A stretch of DNA of 64,000 nt from Sepiola atlantica (lineage: Eukaryota > Mollusca > Cephalopoda > Sepiida > Sepiolidae), in contig CAUVYP010000244.1 of NCBI GenBank assembly GCA_963556195.1, forward strand, positions 682,001 through 746,000, given 5' to 3'. Below, in pieces: positions 39,711 to 52,169 of the stretch (position 1 is the stretch's first letter; every line of letters starts with the position of its first letter). Under the pieces are notes generated by a model. That model worked only from the letters and a program-made list of their open reading frames with translations, made no database searches and had not been told where the DNA came from. Position numbers and translations under genes: made by a program.

Positions 39711-42700
39711 TTAGTGCGATTTTAAGTTGATATCGCTTGTGTTTATAACTTCCACATTTATAAAAATTGTGCTCTGAAACTTTGCAGACATTAGCGGACA
39801 CACATTTTCTACTGAAGTACCAAGTTTCAGAAGTTCAACTCTTGTACTCCCGGAGATATGTCGATACAAACTGAATACGCAAAACATCAACAAAATTTAG
39901 TGCGATTTAAAAGGTATATCGCTTGTGTTAATAACTTCCACATTTATAAGAATTGTGCTCCGAAACTTTGCAGACATTAGCGGACACACATTTTCTACTG
40001 AAGTACCAAGTTTCAGAAGTTCAGCTCTTGTACTCCCGGAGATATGTCGATACAAACTGAATACGCAAAACATCAACAAAATTTAGTGCGATTTTAAGTT
40101 GATATCGCTTTTGTTTATAACTTCCACATTTATAAGAATTGTGCTCCGAAACTTTGCAGACATTAGCGGACACACATATTCTACTGAAGTACCAAGTTTC
40201 AGAAGTTCAGCTCTTGTACTCCCGGAGATATGTCGATACAAACTGAATACGCAAAACATCAACAAAATTTAGTGCGATTTTAAGTTGATATCGCTTTTGT
40301 TTATAACTTCCACATTTATAAGAATTGTGCTCTGAAACTTTGCAGACATTAGCGGACACACATTTTCTACTGAAGTACCAAGTTTCAGAAGTTCAGCTCT
40401 TGTACTCCCGGAGATATGTCGATACAAACTGAATACGCAAAACATCAACAAAATTTAGTGCGATTTTAAGTTGATATCGCTTTTGTTTATAACTTCCACA
40501 TTTATAAGAATTGTGCTCTGAAACTTTGCAGACATTAGCGGACACACATTTTCTACTGAAGTACCAAGTTTCAGAAGTTCAGCTCTTGTACTCCCGGAGA
40601 TATGTCGATACAAACTGACTACGCAAAACATCAACAAAATTTAGTGCGATTTTAAGTTGATATCGCTTTTGTTTATAACTTCCACATTTATGAGAATTGT
40701 GCTCCGAAACTTTGCAGACAATAGCGGACACACATTTTCTACTGATGTACGAAGTTTCAGAAGTTCAGCTCTTGTACTCCCGGAGATATGTCGATACAAA
40801 CTGAATACGCAAAACATAAACAAAATTTAGTGCGATTTAAAGTTGATAGGTCTTTTGTTAATAACTTCCACATTTATAAGAATTGTGCTCCGAAACTTTG
40901 CAGACATTAGCGGACACCCATTTTCTACTGAAGTACCAAGTTTCATAAGTTCAGCTCTTGTACTCCCGGAGATATGTCGATACAAACTGAATACGCAAAA
41001 CATCAACAAAATTTAGTGCGATTTTAAGTTGATATCGCTTGTGTTTATAACTTCCACATTTATAAGAATTGTGCTCTGAAACTTTGCAGACATTAGCGGA
41101 CACACATTTTCTACTGAAGTACCAAGTTTCACAAGTTCAGCTCTTGTACTCCCGGAGATATGTCGATACAAACTGAATACGCAAAACATCAACAAAATTT
41201 AGTGCGATTTTAAGTTGATATCGCTTTTGTTTATAACTTCCACATTTATAAGAATTGTGCTCTGAAACTTTGCAGACATTAGCGGACACACATTTTCTAC
41301 TGAAGTACCAAGTTTCAGAAGTTCAGCTCTTGTACTCCCGGAGATATGTCGATACAAACGGAATACGCAAAACATCAACAAAATTTAGTGCGATTTAAAA
41401 GGTATATCGCTTGTGTTAATAACTTCCACATTTATAAGAATTGTGCTCCGAAACTTTGCAGACATTAGCGGACACACATTTTCTACTGAAGTACCAAGTT
41501 TCAGAAGTTCAGCTCTTGTACTCCCGGAGATATGTCGATACAAACTGAATACGCAAAACATCAACAAAATTTAGTGCGATTTTAAGTTGATATCGCTTTT
41601 GTTTATAACTTCCACATTTATGAGAATTGTGCTCCGAAACTTTGCAGACAATAGCGGACACACATTTTCTACTGATGTACGAAGTTTCAGAAGTTCAGCT
41701 CTTGTACTCCCGGAGATATGTCGATACAAACTGAATACGCAAAACATCAACAAAATTTAGTGCGATTTAAAGTTGATAGGTCTTTTGTTAATAACTTCCA
41801 CATTTATAAGAATTGTGCTCCGAAACTTTGCAGACATTAGCAGACACACATTTTCTACTGAAGTACCAAGTTTCAGAAGTTCAGCTCTTGTACTCCCGGA
41901 GATATGTCGATACAAACTGAATACGCAAAACATCAACAAAATTTAGTGCGATTTAAAAGGTATATCGCTTGTGTTAATAACTTCCACATCTATAAGAATT
42001 GGTCTCCGAAACTTTGCAGACATTAGCGGACACACATTTTCTACTGAAGTACCAAGTTTCAGAAGTTCAGCTCTTGTACTCCCGGAGATATGTCGATACA
42101 AACTGAATACGCAAAACATCAACAAAATTTAGTGCGATTTTAAGTTGATATCGCTTTTGTTTATAGCTTCCACATTTATAAGAATTGTGCTCCGAAACTT
42201 TGCAGACATTAGCGGACACACATTTACTACTGAAGTACCAAGTTTCAGAAGTTCAGCTCTTGTACTCCCGGAGATATGTCGATACAAACTGAATACGCAA
42301 AACATCAACAAAATTTAGTGCGATTTTAAGTTGATATCGCTTGCGTTTATAACTTCCACATTTATATAAATTGTGCTCTGAAACTTTGCAGACATTAGCG
42401 GACACACATTTTCTACTGAAGTACCAAGTTTCAGAAGTTCAGCTCTTGTACTCCCGGAGATATGTCGATACAAACGGAATACGCAAAACATCAACAAAAT
42501 TTAGTGCGATTTAAAAGGTATATCGCTTGTGTTAATAACTTCCACATTTATAAGAATTGTGCTCCGAAACTTTGCAGACATTAGCGGACACACATTTTCT
42601 ACTGAAGTACCAAGTTTCAGAAGTTCAGCTCTTGTACTCCCGGAGATATGTCGATACAAACTGAATACGCAAAACATCAACAAAATTTAGTGCGATTTTA

Positions 42701-43244
42701 AGTTGATATCGCTTTTGTTTATAACTTCCACATTTATGAGAATTGTGCTCCGAAACTTTGCAGACAATAGCGGACACACATTTTCTACTGATGTACGTTG
42801 TTTCAGAACTTCAGCTCTTGTACTCCCGGAGATATGTCGATACAAACTGAATACGCAAAACATAAACAAAATTTAGTGCGATTTAAAGTTGATAGGTCTT
42901 TTGTTAATAACTTCCACATTTATAAGAATTGTGCTCCGAAACTTTGCAGACATTAGCAGACACACATTTTCTACTGAAGTACCAAGTTTCAGAAGTTCAG
43001 CTCTTGTACTCCCGGAGATATGTCGATACAAACTGAATACGCAAAACATCAACAAAATTTAGTGCGATTTTAAGTTGATATCGCTTTTGTTTATAACTTC
43101 CACATTTATAAGAATTGTGCTCCGAAACTTTGCAGACATTAGCGGACACACATTTTCTACTGAAGTACCAAGTTTCAGAAGTTCTGCTCTTGTACTCCCG
43201 GAGATATGTCGATACAAACTGAATACGCAAAACATCAACAAAAT
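39711..43244. repeat. 19-monomer HOR type II, copy 2 (3,534 bp)
   Basis: Tandem copy of 36177-39710 with the same order and the same seven private marks. It ends at 43245, where the next monomer has TTATACAAATT and AGCTATTG instead of the TTATAAAAATT and TTCAACTC expected for a third copy. Confidence 0.93.
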
Positions 43245-46200
43245 TTAGTGCGATTTTAAGTTGATATCGCTTGTGTTTATAACTTCCACATTTATACAAA
43301 TTGTGCTCTGAAACTTTGCAGACATTAGCGGACACACATTTTCTACTGAAGTACCAAGTTTCAGAAGTTCAGCTATTGTACTCCCGGAGATATGTCGATA
43401 CAAACTGAATACGCAAAACATCAACAAAATTTAGTGCGATTAAAAAGGTATATCGCTTGTGTTAATAACTTCCACATTTATAAGAATTGTGCTCCGAAAC
43501 TTTGCAGACATTAGCGGACACACATTTTCTACTGAAGTACCAAGTTTCAGAAGTTCAGCTCTTGTACTCCCGGAGATATGTCGATACAAACTGAATACGC
43601 AAAACATCAACAAAATTTAGTGCGATTTTAAGTTGATATCGCTTTTGTTTATAACTTCCACATTTATAAGAATTGTGCTCCGAAACTTTGCAGACATTGG
43701 CGGACACACATTTTCTACTGAAGTACCAAGTTTCAGAAGTTCAGCTCTTGTACTCCCGGAGATATGTCGATACAAACTGAATACGCAAAACATCAACAAA
43801 ATTTAGTGCGATTTTAAGTTGATATCGCTTTTGTTTATAACTTCCACATTTATAAGAATTGTGCTCTGAAACTTTGCAGACATTAGCGGACACACATTTT
43901 CTACTGAAGTACCAAGTTTCAGAAGTTCAGCTCTTGTACTCCCGGAGATATGTCGATACAAACTGAATACGCAAAACATCAACAAAATTTAGTGCGATTT
44001 TAAGTTGATATCGCTTTTGTTTATAACTTCCACATTTATAAGAATTGTGCTCTGAAACTTTGCAGACATTAGCGTACACACATTTTCTACTGAAGTACCA
44101 AGTTTCAGAAGTTCAGCTCTTGTACTCCCGGAGATATGTCGATACAAACTGAATACGCAAAACATCAACAAAATTTAGTGCGATTTTAAGTTGATATCGC
44201 TTTTGTTTATAACTTCCACATTTATGAGAATTGTGCTCCGAAACTTTGCAGACAATAGCGGACACACATTTTCTACTGAAGTACCAAGGTTCAGAAGTTC
44301 AGCTCTTGTACTCCCGGAGATATGTCGATACAAACTGAATACGCAAAACATCAACAAAATTTAGTGCGATTTTAAGTTGATATCGCTTTTGTTTATAACT
44401 TCCACATTTATAAGAATTGTGCTCTGAAACTTTGCAGACATTAGCGGACACACATTTTCTACTGAAGTACCAAGTTTCAGAAGTTCAGCTCTTGTACTCC
44501 CGGAGATATGTCGATACAAACTGAATACGCAAAACATAAACAAAATTTAGTGCGATTTAAAAGGTATATCGCTTGTGTTAATAACTTCCACATTTATAAG
44601 AATTGTGCTCCGAAACTTTGCAGACATTAGCGGACACACATTTTCTACTGAAGTACCAAGTTTCAGAAGTTCAGCTCTTGTACTCCCGGAGATATGTCGA
44701 TACAAACTGAATACGCAAAACATCAACAAAATTTAGTACGATTTTAAGTTGATATCGCTTTTGTTTATAACTTCCACATTTATAAGAATTGTGCTCTAAA
44801 ACTTTGCAGACATTAGCGGACACACATTTTCTACTGAAGTACCAAGTTTCAGAAGTTCAGCTCTTGTACCTCGGAGATATGTCGATACAAACTGAATACG
44901 CAAAACATCAACAAAATTTAGTGCGATTTTAAGTTGATATCGCTTGTGTTTATAACTTCCACATTTATAAAAATTGTGCTCTGAAACTTTGCAGACATTA
45001 GCGGACACACATTTTCTACTGAAGTACCAAGTTTCAGAAGTTCAGCTCTTGTACTCCCGGAGATATGTCGATACAAACTGAATACGCAAAACATCAACAA
45101 AATTTAGTGCGATTTAAAAGGTATATCGCTTGTGTTTATAACTTCCACATTTATCAGAATTGTGCTCCGAAACTTTGCAGACATTAGCGGACACACATTT
45201 TCTACTGAAGTACCAAGTTTCAGAAGTTCAGCTCTTGTACTCCCGGAGATATGTCGATACAAACTGAATACGCAAAACATCAACAAAATTTAGTGCGATT
45301 TTAAGTTGATATCGCTTTTGTTTATAACTTCCACATTTATAAGAATTGTGCTCTGAAACTTTGCAGATATTAGCGGACACACATTTTCTACTGAAGTACC
45401 AAGTTTCAGAAGTTCAGCTCTTGTACTCCCGGAGATATGTCGATACAAACTGAATACGCAAAACATCAACAAAATTTAGTGCGATTTTAAGTTGATATCG
45501 CTTTTGTTTATAACTTCCACATTTATAAGAATTGTGCTCTGAAACTTTGCAGACATTAGCGGACACACATTTTCTACTGAAGTACCAAGTTTCAGAAGTT
45601 CAGCTCTTGTACTCCCGGAGATATGTCGATACAAACTGAATACGCAAAACATCAACAAAATTTAGTGCGATTTTAAGTTGATATCGTTTTTGTTTATAAC
45701 TTCCACATTTATAAGAATTGTGCTCTGAAACGTTGCAGACATTAGCGGACACACATTTTCTACTGAAGTACCAAGTTTCAGAAGTTCAGCTCTTGTACTC
45801 CCGGAGATATGTCGATACAAACTGAATACGCAAAACATCAACAAAATTTAGTGCGATTTTAAGTTGATATCGCTTTTGTTTATAACTTCCACATTTATGA
45901 GAATTGTGCTCCGAAACTTTGCAGACAATAGCGGACACACATTTTCAACTGATGTACGAAGTTTCAGAAGTTCAGCTCTTGTACTCCCGGAGATATGTCG
46001 ATACAAACTGAATACGCAAAACATAAACAAAATTTAGTGCGATTTAAAGTTGATAGGTCTTTTGTTAATAACTTCCACATTTATAAGAATTGTGCTCCGA
46101 AACTTTGCAGACATTAGCGGACACGCATTTGCTACTGAAGTACCAAGTTTCATAAGTTCAGCTCTTGTACTCCCGGAGATATGTCGATACAAACTGAATA

Positions 46201-46591
46201 CGCAAAACATCAACAAAATTTAGTGCGATTTTAAGTTGATATCGCTTGTGTTTATAACTTCCACATTTATAAGAATTGTGCTCCGAAACTTTGCAGACAT
46301 TAGCGGACACACATTTTCTACTGAAGTACCAAGGTTCAGAAGTTCAGCTCTTGTACTCCCGGAGATATGTCGATACAAACTGAATACGCAAAACATCAAC
46401 AAAATTTAGTGCGATTTTAAGTTGATATCGCTTTTGTTTATAACTTCCACATTTATAAGAATTGTGCTCTGAAACTTTGCAGACATTAGCGGACACACAT
46501 TTTCTACTGAAGTACCTAGTTTCAGAAGTTCAGCTCTTGTACTCCCGGAGATATGTCGATACAAACTGAATACGCAAAACATAAACAAAAT
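43245..46591. repeat. Satellite segment, 18 monomers, E2-rich mosaic
   Basis: Order: E C G E2 E2 A/G E2 C G E C E2 E2 E2 A B E/G E2. The monomer at 44175 has the A marks TTATGAG and CAATAGC on the left but TGAAGTACC on the right, so it is a hybrid. The one at 44733-44917 is 185 bp because GTACTCCCGG has become GTACCTCGG, and it also has CTCTAAAAC. The C copy at 45104 has GTGTTTATAAC instead of GTGTTAATAAC. The C at 43431 begins GATTAAAAAGG. Confidence 0.85.
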
Positions 46592-48636
46592 TTAGTGCGA
46601 TTTAAAAGGTATATCGCTTGTGTTAATAACTTCCACATTTATAAGAATTGTGCTCCGAAACTTTGCAGACATTAGCGGACACACATTTTCTACTGAAGTA
46701 CCAAGTTTCAGAAGTTCAGCTCTTGTACTCCCGGAGATATGTGGATACAAACTGAATACGCAAAACATCAACAAAATTTAGTGCGATTTTAAGTTGATAT
46801 CGCTTTTGTTTATAACTTCCACATTTATAAGAATTGTGCTCCGAAACTTTGCAGACATTAGCGGACACACATTTTCTACTGAAGTACCAAGTTTCAGAAG
46901 TTCAGCTCTTGTACCTCGGAGATATGTCGATACAAACTGAATACGCAAAACATCAACAAAATTTAGTGCGATTTTAAGTTGATATCGCTTGTGTTTATAA
47001 CTTCCACATTTATAAAAATTGTGCTCTGAAACTTTGCAGACATTAGCGGACACACATTTTCTACTGAAGTACCAAGTTTCAGAAGTTCAGCTCTTGTACT
47101 CCCGGAGATATGTCGATACAAACTGAATACGCAAAACATCAACAAAATTTAGTGCGATTTAAAAGGTATATCGCTTGTGTTTATAACTTCCACATTTGTC
47201 AGAATTGTGCTCCGAAACTTTGCAGACATTAGCGGACACACATTTTCTACTGAAGTACCAAGTTTTAGAAGTTCAGCTCTTGTACTCCCGGAGATATGTC
47301 GATACAAACTGAATACGCAAAACATCAACAAAATTTAGTGCGTTTTAAAAGGTATATCGCTTGTGTTAATAACTTCCACATTTATAAGAATTGTGCTCCG
47401 AAACTTTGCAGACATTAGCGGACACACATTTTCTACTGAAGTACCAAGTTTCAGAAGTTCAGCTCTTGTACTCCCGGAGATATGTCGATACAAACTGAAT
47501 ACGCAAAACATCAACAAAATTTAGTGCGATTTTAAGTTGATATCGCTTTTGTTTATAACTTCCACATTTATAAGAATTGTGCTCTGAAACTTTGCAGACA
47601 TTAGCGGACACACATTTTCTACTGAAGTACCAAGTTTCAGAAGTTCAGCTCTTGTACTCCCGGAGATATGTCGATACAAACTGAATACGCAAAACATCAA
47701 CAAAATTTAGTGCGATTTTAAGTTGATATCGCTTTTGTTTATAACTTCCACATTTATGAGAATTGTGCTCCGAAACTTTGCAGACAATAGCGGACACACA
47801 TTTTCTACTGATGTACGAAGTTTCAGAAGTTCAGCTCTTGTACTCCCGGAGATATGTCGATACAAACTGAATACGCAAAACATAAACAAAATTTAGTGCG
47901 ATTTAAAGTTGATAGGTCTTTTGTTAATAACTTCCACATTTATAAGAATTGTGCTCCGAAACTTTGCAGACATTAGCGGACACCCATTTTCTACTGAAGT
48001 ACAAAGTTTCAGAAGTTCAGCTCTTGTACACCCGGAGATATGTCGATACAAACTGAATACGCAAAACATCAACAAAATTTAGTGCGATTTAAAAGGTATA
48101 TCGCTTGTGTTAATAACTTCCACATTTATAAGAATTGTGCTCCGAAACTTTGCAGACATTAGCGGACACACATTTTCTACTGAAGTACCAAGTTTCAGAA
48201 GTTCAGCTCTTGTACTCCCGGAGATATGTCGATACAAACTGAATACGCAAAACATCAACAAAATTTAGTGCGATTTTAAGTTGATATCGCTTTTGTTTAT
48301 AACTTCCACATTTATAAGAATTGTGCTCCGAAACTTTGCAGACATTAGCGGACACACATTTTCTACTGAAGTACCAAGTTTCAGAAGTTCAGCTCTTGTA
48401 CTCCCGGAGATATGTCGATACAAACTGAATACGCAAAACATGAAAAAAATTTAGTGCGATTTTAAGTTGATATCGCTTGTGTTTATAACTTCCACATTTA
48501 TAAAAATTGTGCTCTGAAACTTTGCAGACATTAGCGGACACACATTTTCTACTGAAGTACCAAGTTTCAGAAGTTCAACTCTTGTACTCCCGGAGATATG
48601 TCGATACAAACTGAATACGCAAAACATCAACAAAAT
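46592..48636. repeat. 11-monomer HOR, right zone, copy 1 (2,045 bp)
   Basis: Order: C G E C C E2 A B C G E. The unit is 2,045 bp because its second monomer (46778-46962) is 185 bp and carries GTACCTCGG, the variant also seen at 44733. Other private marks are ATGTGGATAC in the first C, CACATTTGTCAG in 47149, GTGCGTTTTAAAAGG in 47335, and GTACAAAG with GTACACCCGG in 47893. All recur 2,045 bp later. It is unrelated in order to the 2,045-bp unit near 4.7 kb. Confidence 0.92.
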
Positions 48637-50681
48637 TTAGTGCGATTTAAAAGGTATATCGCTTGTGTTAATAACTTCCACATTTATAAGAATTGTGCTC
48701 CGAAACTTTGCAGACATTAGCGGACACACATTTTCTACTGAAGTACCAAGTTTCAGAAGTTCAGCTCTTGTACTCCCGGAGATATGTGGATACAAACTGA
48801 ATACGCAAAACATCAACAAAATTTAGTGCGATTTTAAGTTGATATCGCTTTTGTTTATAACTTCCACATTTATAAGAATTGTGCTCCGAAACTTTGCAGA
48901 CATTAGCGGACACACATTTTCTACTGAAGTACCAAGTTTCAGAAGTTCAGCTCTTGTACCTCGGAGATATGTCGATACAAACTGAATACGCAAAACATCA
49001 ACAAAATTTAGTGCGATTTTAAGTTGATATCGCTTGTGTTTATAACTTCCACATTTATAAAAATTGTGCTCTGAAACTTTGCAGACATTAGCGGACACAC
49101 ATTTTCTACTGAAGTACCAAGTTTCAGAAGTTCAGCTCTTGTACTCCCGGAGATATGTCGATACAAACTGAATACGCAAAACATCAACAAAATTTAGTGC
49201 GATTTAAAAGGTATATCGCTTGTGTTTATAACTTCCACATTTGTCAGAATTGTGCTCCGAAACTTTGCAGACATTAGCGGACACACATTTTCTACTGAAG
49301 TACCAAGTTTCAGAAGTTCAGCTCTTGTACTCCCGGAGATATGTCGATACAAACTGAATACGCAAAACATCAACAAAATTTAGTGCGTTTTAAAAGGTAT
49401 ATCGCTTGTGTTAATAACTTCCACATTTATAAGAATTGTGCTCCGAAACTTTGCAGACATTAGCGGACACACATTTTCTACTGAAGTACCAAGTTTCAGA
49501 AGTTCAGCTCTTGTACTCCCGGAGATATGTCGATACAAACTGAATACGCAAAACATCAACAAAATTTAGTGCGATTTTAAGTTGATATCGCTTTTGTTTA
49601 TAACTTCCACATTTATAAGAATTGTGCTCTGAAACTTTGCAGACATTAGCGGACACACATTTTCTACTGAAGTACCAAGTTTCAGAAGTTCAGCTCTTGT
49701 ACTCCCGGAGATATGTCGATACAAACTGAATACGCAAAACATCAACAAAATTTAGTGCGATTTTAAGTTGATATCGCTTTTGTTTATAACTTCCACATTT
49801 ATGAGAATTGTGCTCCGAAACTTTGCAGACAATAGCGGACACACATTTTCTACTGATGTACGAAGTTTCAGAAGTTCAGCTCTTGTACTCCCGGAGATAT
49901 GTCGATACAAACTGAATACGCAAAACATAAACAAAATTTAGTGCGATTTAAAGTTGATAGGTCTTTTGTTAATAACTTCCACATTTATAAGAATTGTGCT
50001 CCGAAACTTTGCAGACATTAGCGGACACCCATTTTCTACTGAAGTACAAAGTTTCAGAAGTTCAGCTCTTGTACACCCGGAGATATGTCGATACAAACTG
50101 AATACGCAAAACATCAACAAAATTTAGTGCGATTTAAAAGGTATATCGCTTGTGTTAATAACTTCCACATTTATAAGAATTGTGCTCCGAAACTTTGCAG
50201 ACATTAGCGGACACACATTTTCTACTGAAGTACCAAGTTTCAGAAGTTCAGCTCTTGTACTCCCGGAGATATGTCGATACAAACTGAATACGCAAAACAT
50301 CAACAAAATTTAGTGCGATTTTAAGTTGATATCGCTTTTGTTTATAACTTCCACATTTATAAGAATTGTGCTCCGAAACTTTGCAGACATTAGCGGACAC
50401 ACATTTTCTACTGAAGTACCAAGTTTCAGAAGTTCAGCTCTTGTACTCCCGGAGATATGTCGATACAAACTGAATACGCAAAACATGAACAAAATTTAGT
50501 GCGATTTTAAGTTGATATCGCTTGTGTTTATAACTTCCACATTTATAAAAATTGTGCTCTGAAACTTTGCAGACATTAGCGGACACACATTTTCTACTGA
50601 AGTACCAAGTTTCAGAAGTTCAACTCTTGTACTCCCGGAGATATGTCGATACAAACTGAATACGCAAAACATCAACAAAAT
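48637..50681. repeat. 11-monomer HOR, right zone, copy 2 (2,045 bp)
   Basis: Tandem copy of 46592-48636 with the same private marks and the same 185-bp second monomer (48823-49007). I saw two single-base differences: 47149 has AAGTTTTAG where 49194 has AAGTTTCAG, and 48265 ends CATGAAAAAAA where 50310 ends CATGAACAAAA. Position 50682 onward has ATGTCGATAC, so there is no third copy. Confidence 0.92.
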
Positions 50682-52169
50682 TTAGTGCGATTTAAAAGGT
50701 ATATCGCTTGTGTTAATAACTTCCACATTTATAAGAATTGTGCTCCGAAACTTTGCAGACATTAGCGGACACACATTTTCTACTGAAGTACCAAGTTTCA
50801 GAAGTTCAGCTCTTGTACTCCCGGAGATATGTCGATACAAACTGAATACGCAAAACATCAACAAAATTTAGTGCGATTTTAAGTTGATATCGCTTTTGTT
50901 TATAACTTCCACATTTATAAGAATTGTGCTCCGAAACTTTGCAGACATTAGCGGACACACATTTTCTACTGAAGTACCAAGTTTCAGAAGTTCAGCTCTT
51001 GTACTCACGGAGATATGTCGATACAAACTGAATACGCAAAACATCAACAAAATTTAGTGCGATTTTAAGTTGATATCGCTTTTGTTTATAACTTCCACAT
51101 TTATAAGAATTGTGCTCTGAAACTTTGCAGACATTAGCGGACACACATTTTCTACTGAAGTACCAAGTTTCAGAAGTTCAGCTCTTGTACTCCCGGAGAT
51201 ATGTCGATACAAACTGAATACGCAAAACATCAACAAAATTTAGTGCGATTTTAAGTTGATATCGCTTTTGTTTATAACTTCCACATTTATAAGAATTGTG
51301 CTCTGAAACTTTGCAGACATTAGCGGACACACATTTTCTACTGAAGTACCAAGTTTCAGAAGTTCAGCTCTTGTACTCCCGGAGATATTTCGATACAAAC
51401 TGAATACGCAAAACATCAACAAAATTTAGTGCGATTTTAAGTTGATATCGCTTTTGTTTATAACTTCCACATTTATGAGAATTGTGCTCCGAAACTTTGC
51501 AGACAATAGCGGACACACATTTTCTACTGATGTACGAAGTTTCAGAAGTTCAGCTCTTGTACTCCCGGAGATATGTCGATACAAACTGAATACGCAAAAC
51601 ATAAACAAAATTTAGTGCGATTTAAAGTTGATAGGTCTTTTGTTAATAACTTCCACATTTATAAGAATTGTGCTCCGAAACTTTGCAGACATTAGCGGAC
51701 ACCCATTTTCTACTGAAGTACCAAGTTTCATAAGTTCAGCTCTTGTACTCCCGGAGATATGTCGATACAAACTGAATACGCAAAACATCAACAAAATTTA
51801 GTGCGATTTTAAGTTGATATCGCTTGTGTTTATAACTTCCACATTTATAAGAATTGTGCTCTGAAACTTTGCAGACATTAGCGGACACACATTTTCTACT
51901 GAAGTACCAAGTTTCAGAAGTTCAGCTCTTGTACTCCCGGAGATATGTCGATACAAACTGAATACGCAAAACATCAACAAAATTTAGTGCGATTTTAAGT
52001 TGATATCGCTTTTGTTTATAACTTCCACATTTATAAGAATTGTGCTCTGAAACTTTGCAGACATTAGCGGACACACATTTTCTACTGAAGTACCAAGTTT
52101 CAGAAGTTCAGCTCTTGTACTCCCGGAGATATGTCGATACAAACTGAATACGCAAAACATCAACAAAAT
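50682..52169. repeat. Satellite segment, 8 monomers
   Basis: Order: C G E2 E2 A B E E2. The last four (51426-52169), together with the C at 52170, make the first of three consecutive 930-bp pentamers A B E E2 C (51426, 52356, 53286). Single changes seen are CTCACGGAG in 50868 and ATATTTCGATAC in 51240. Confidence 0.85.
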
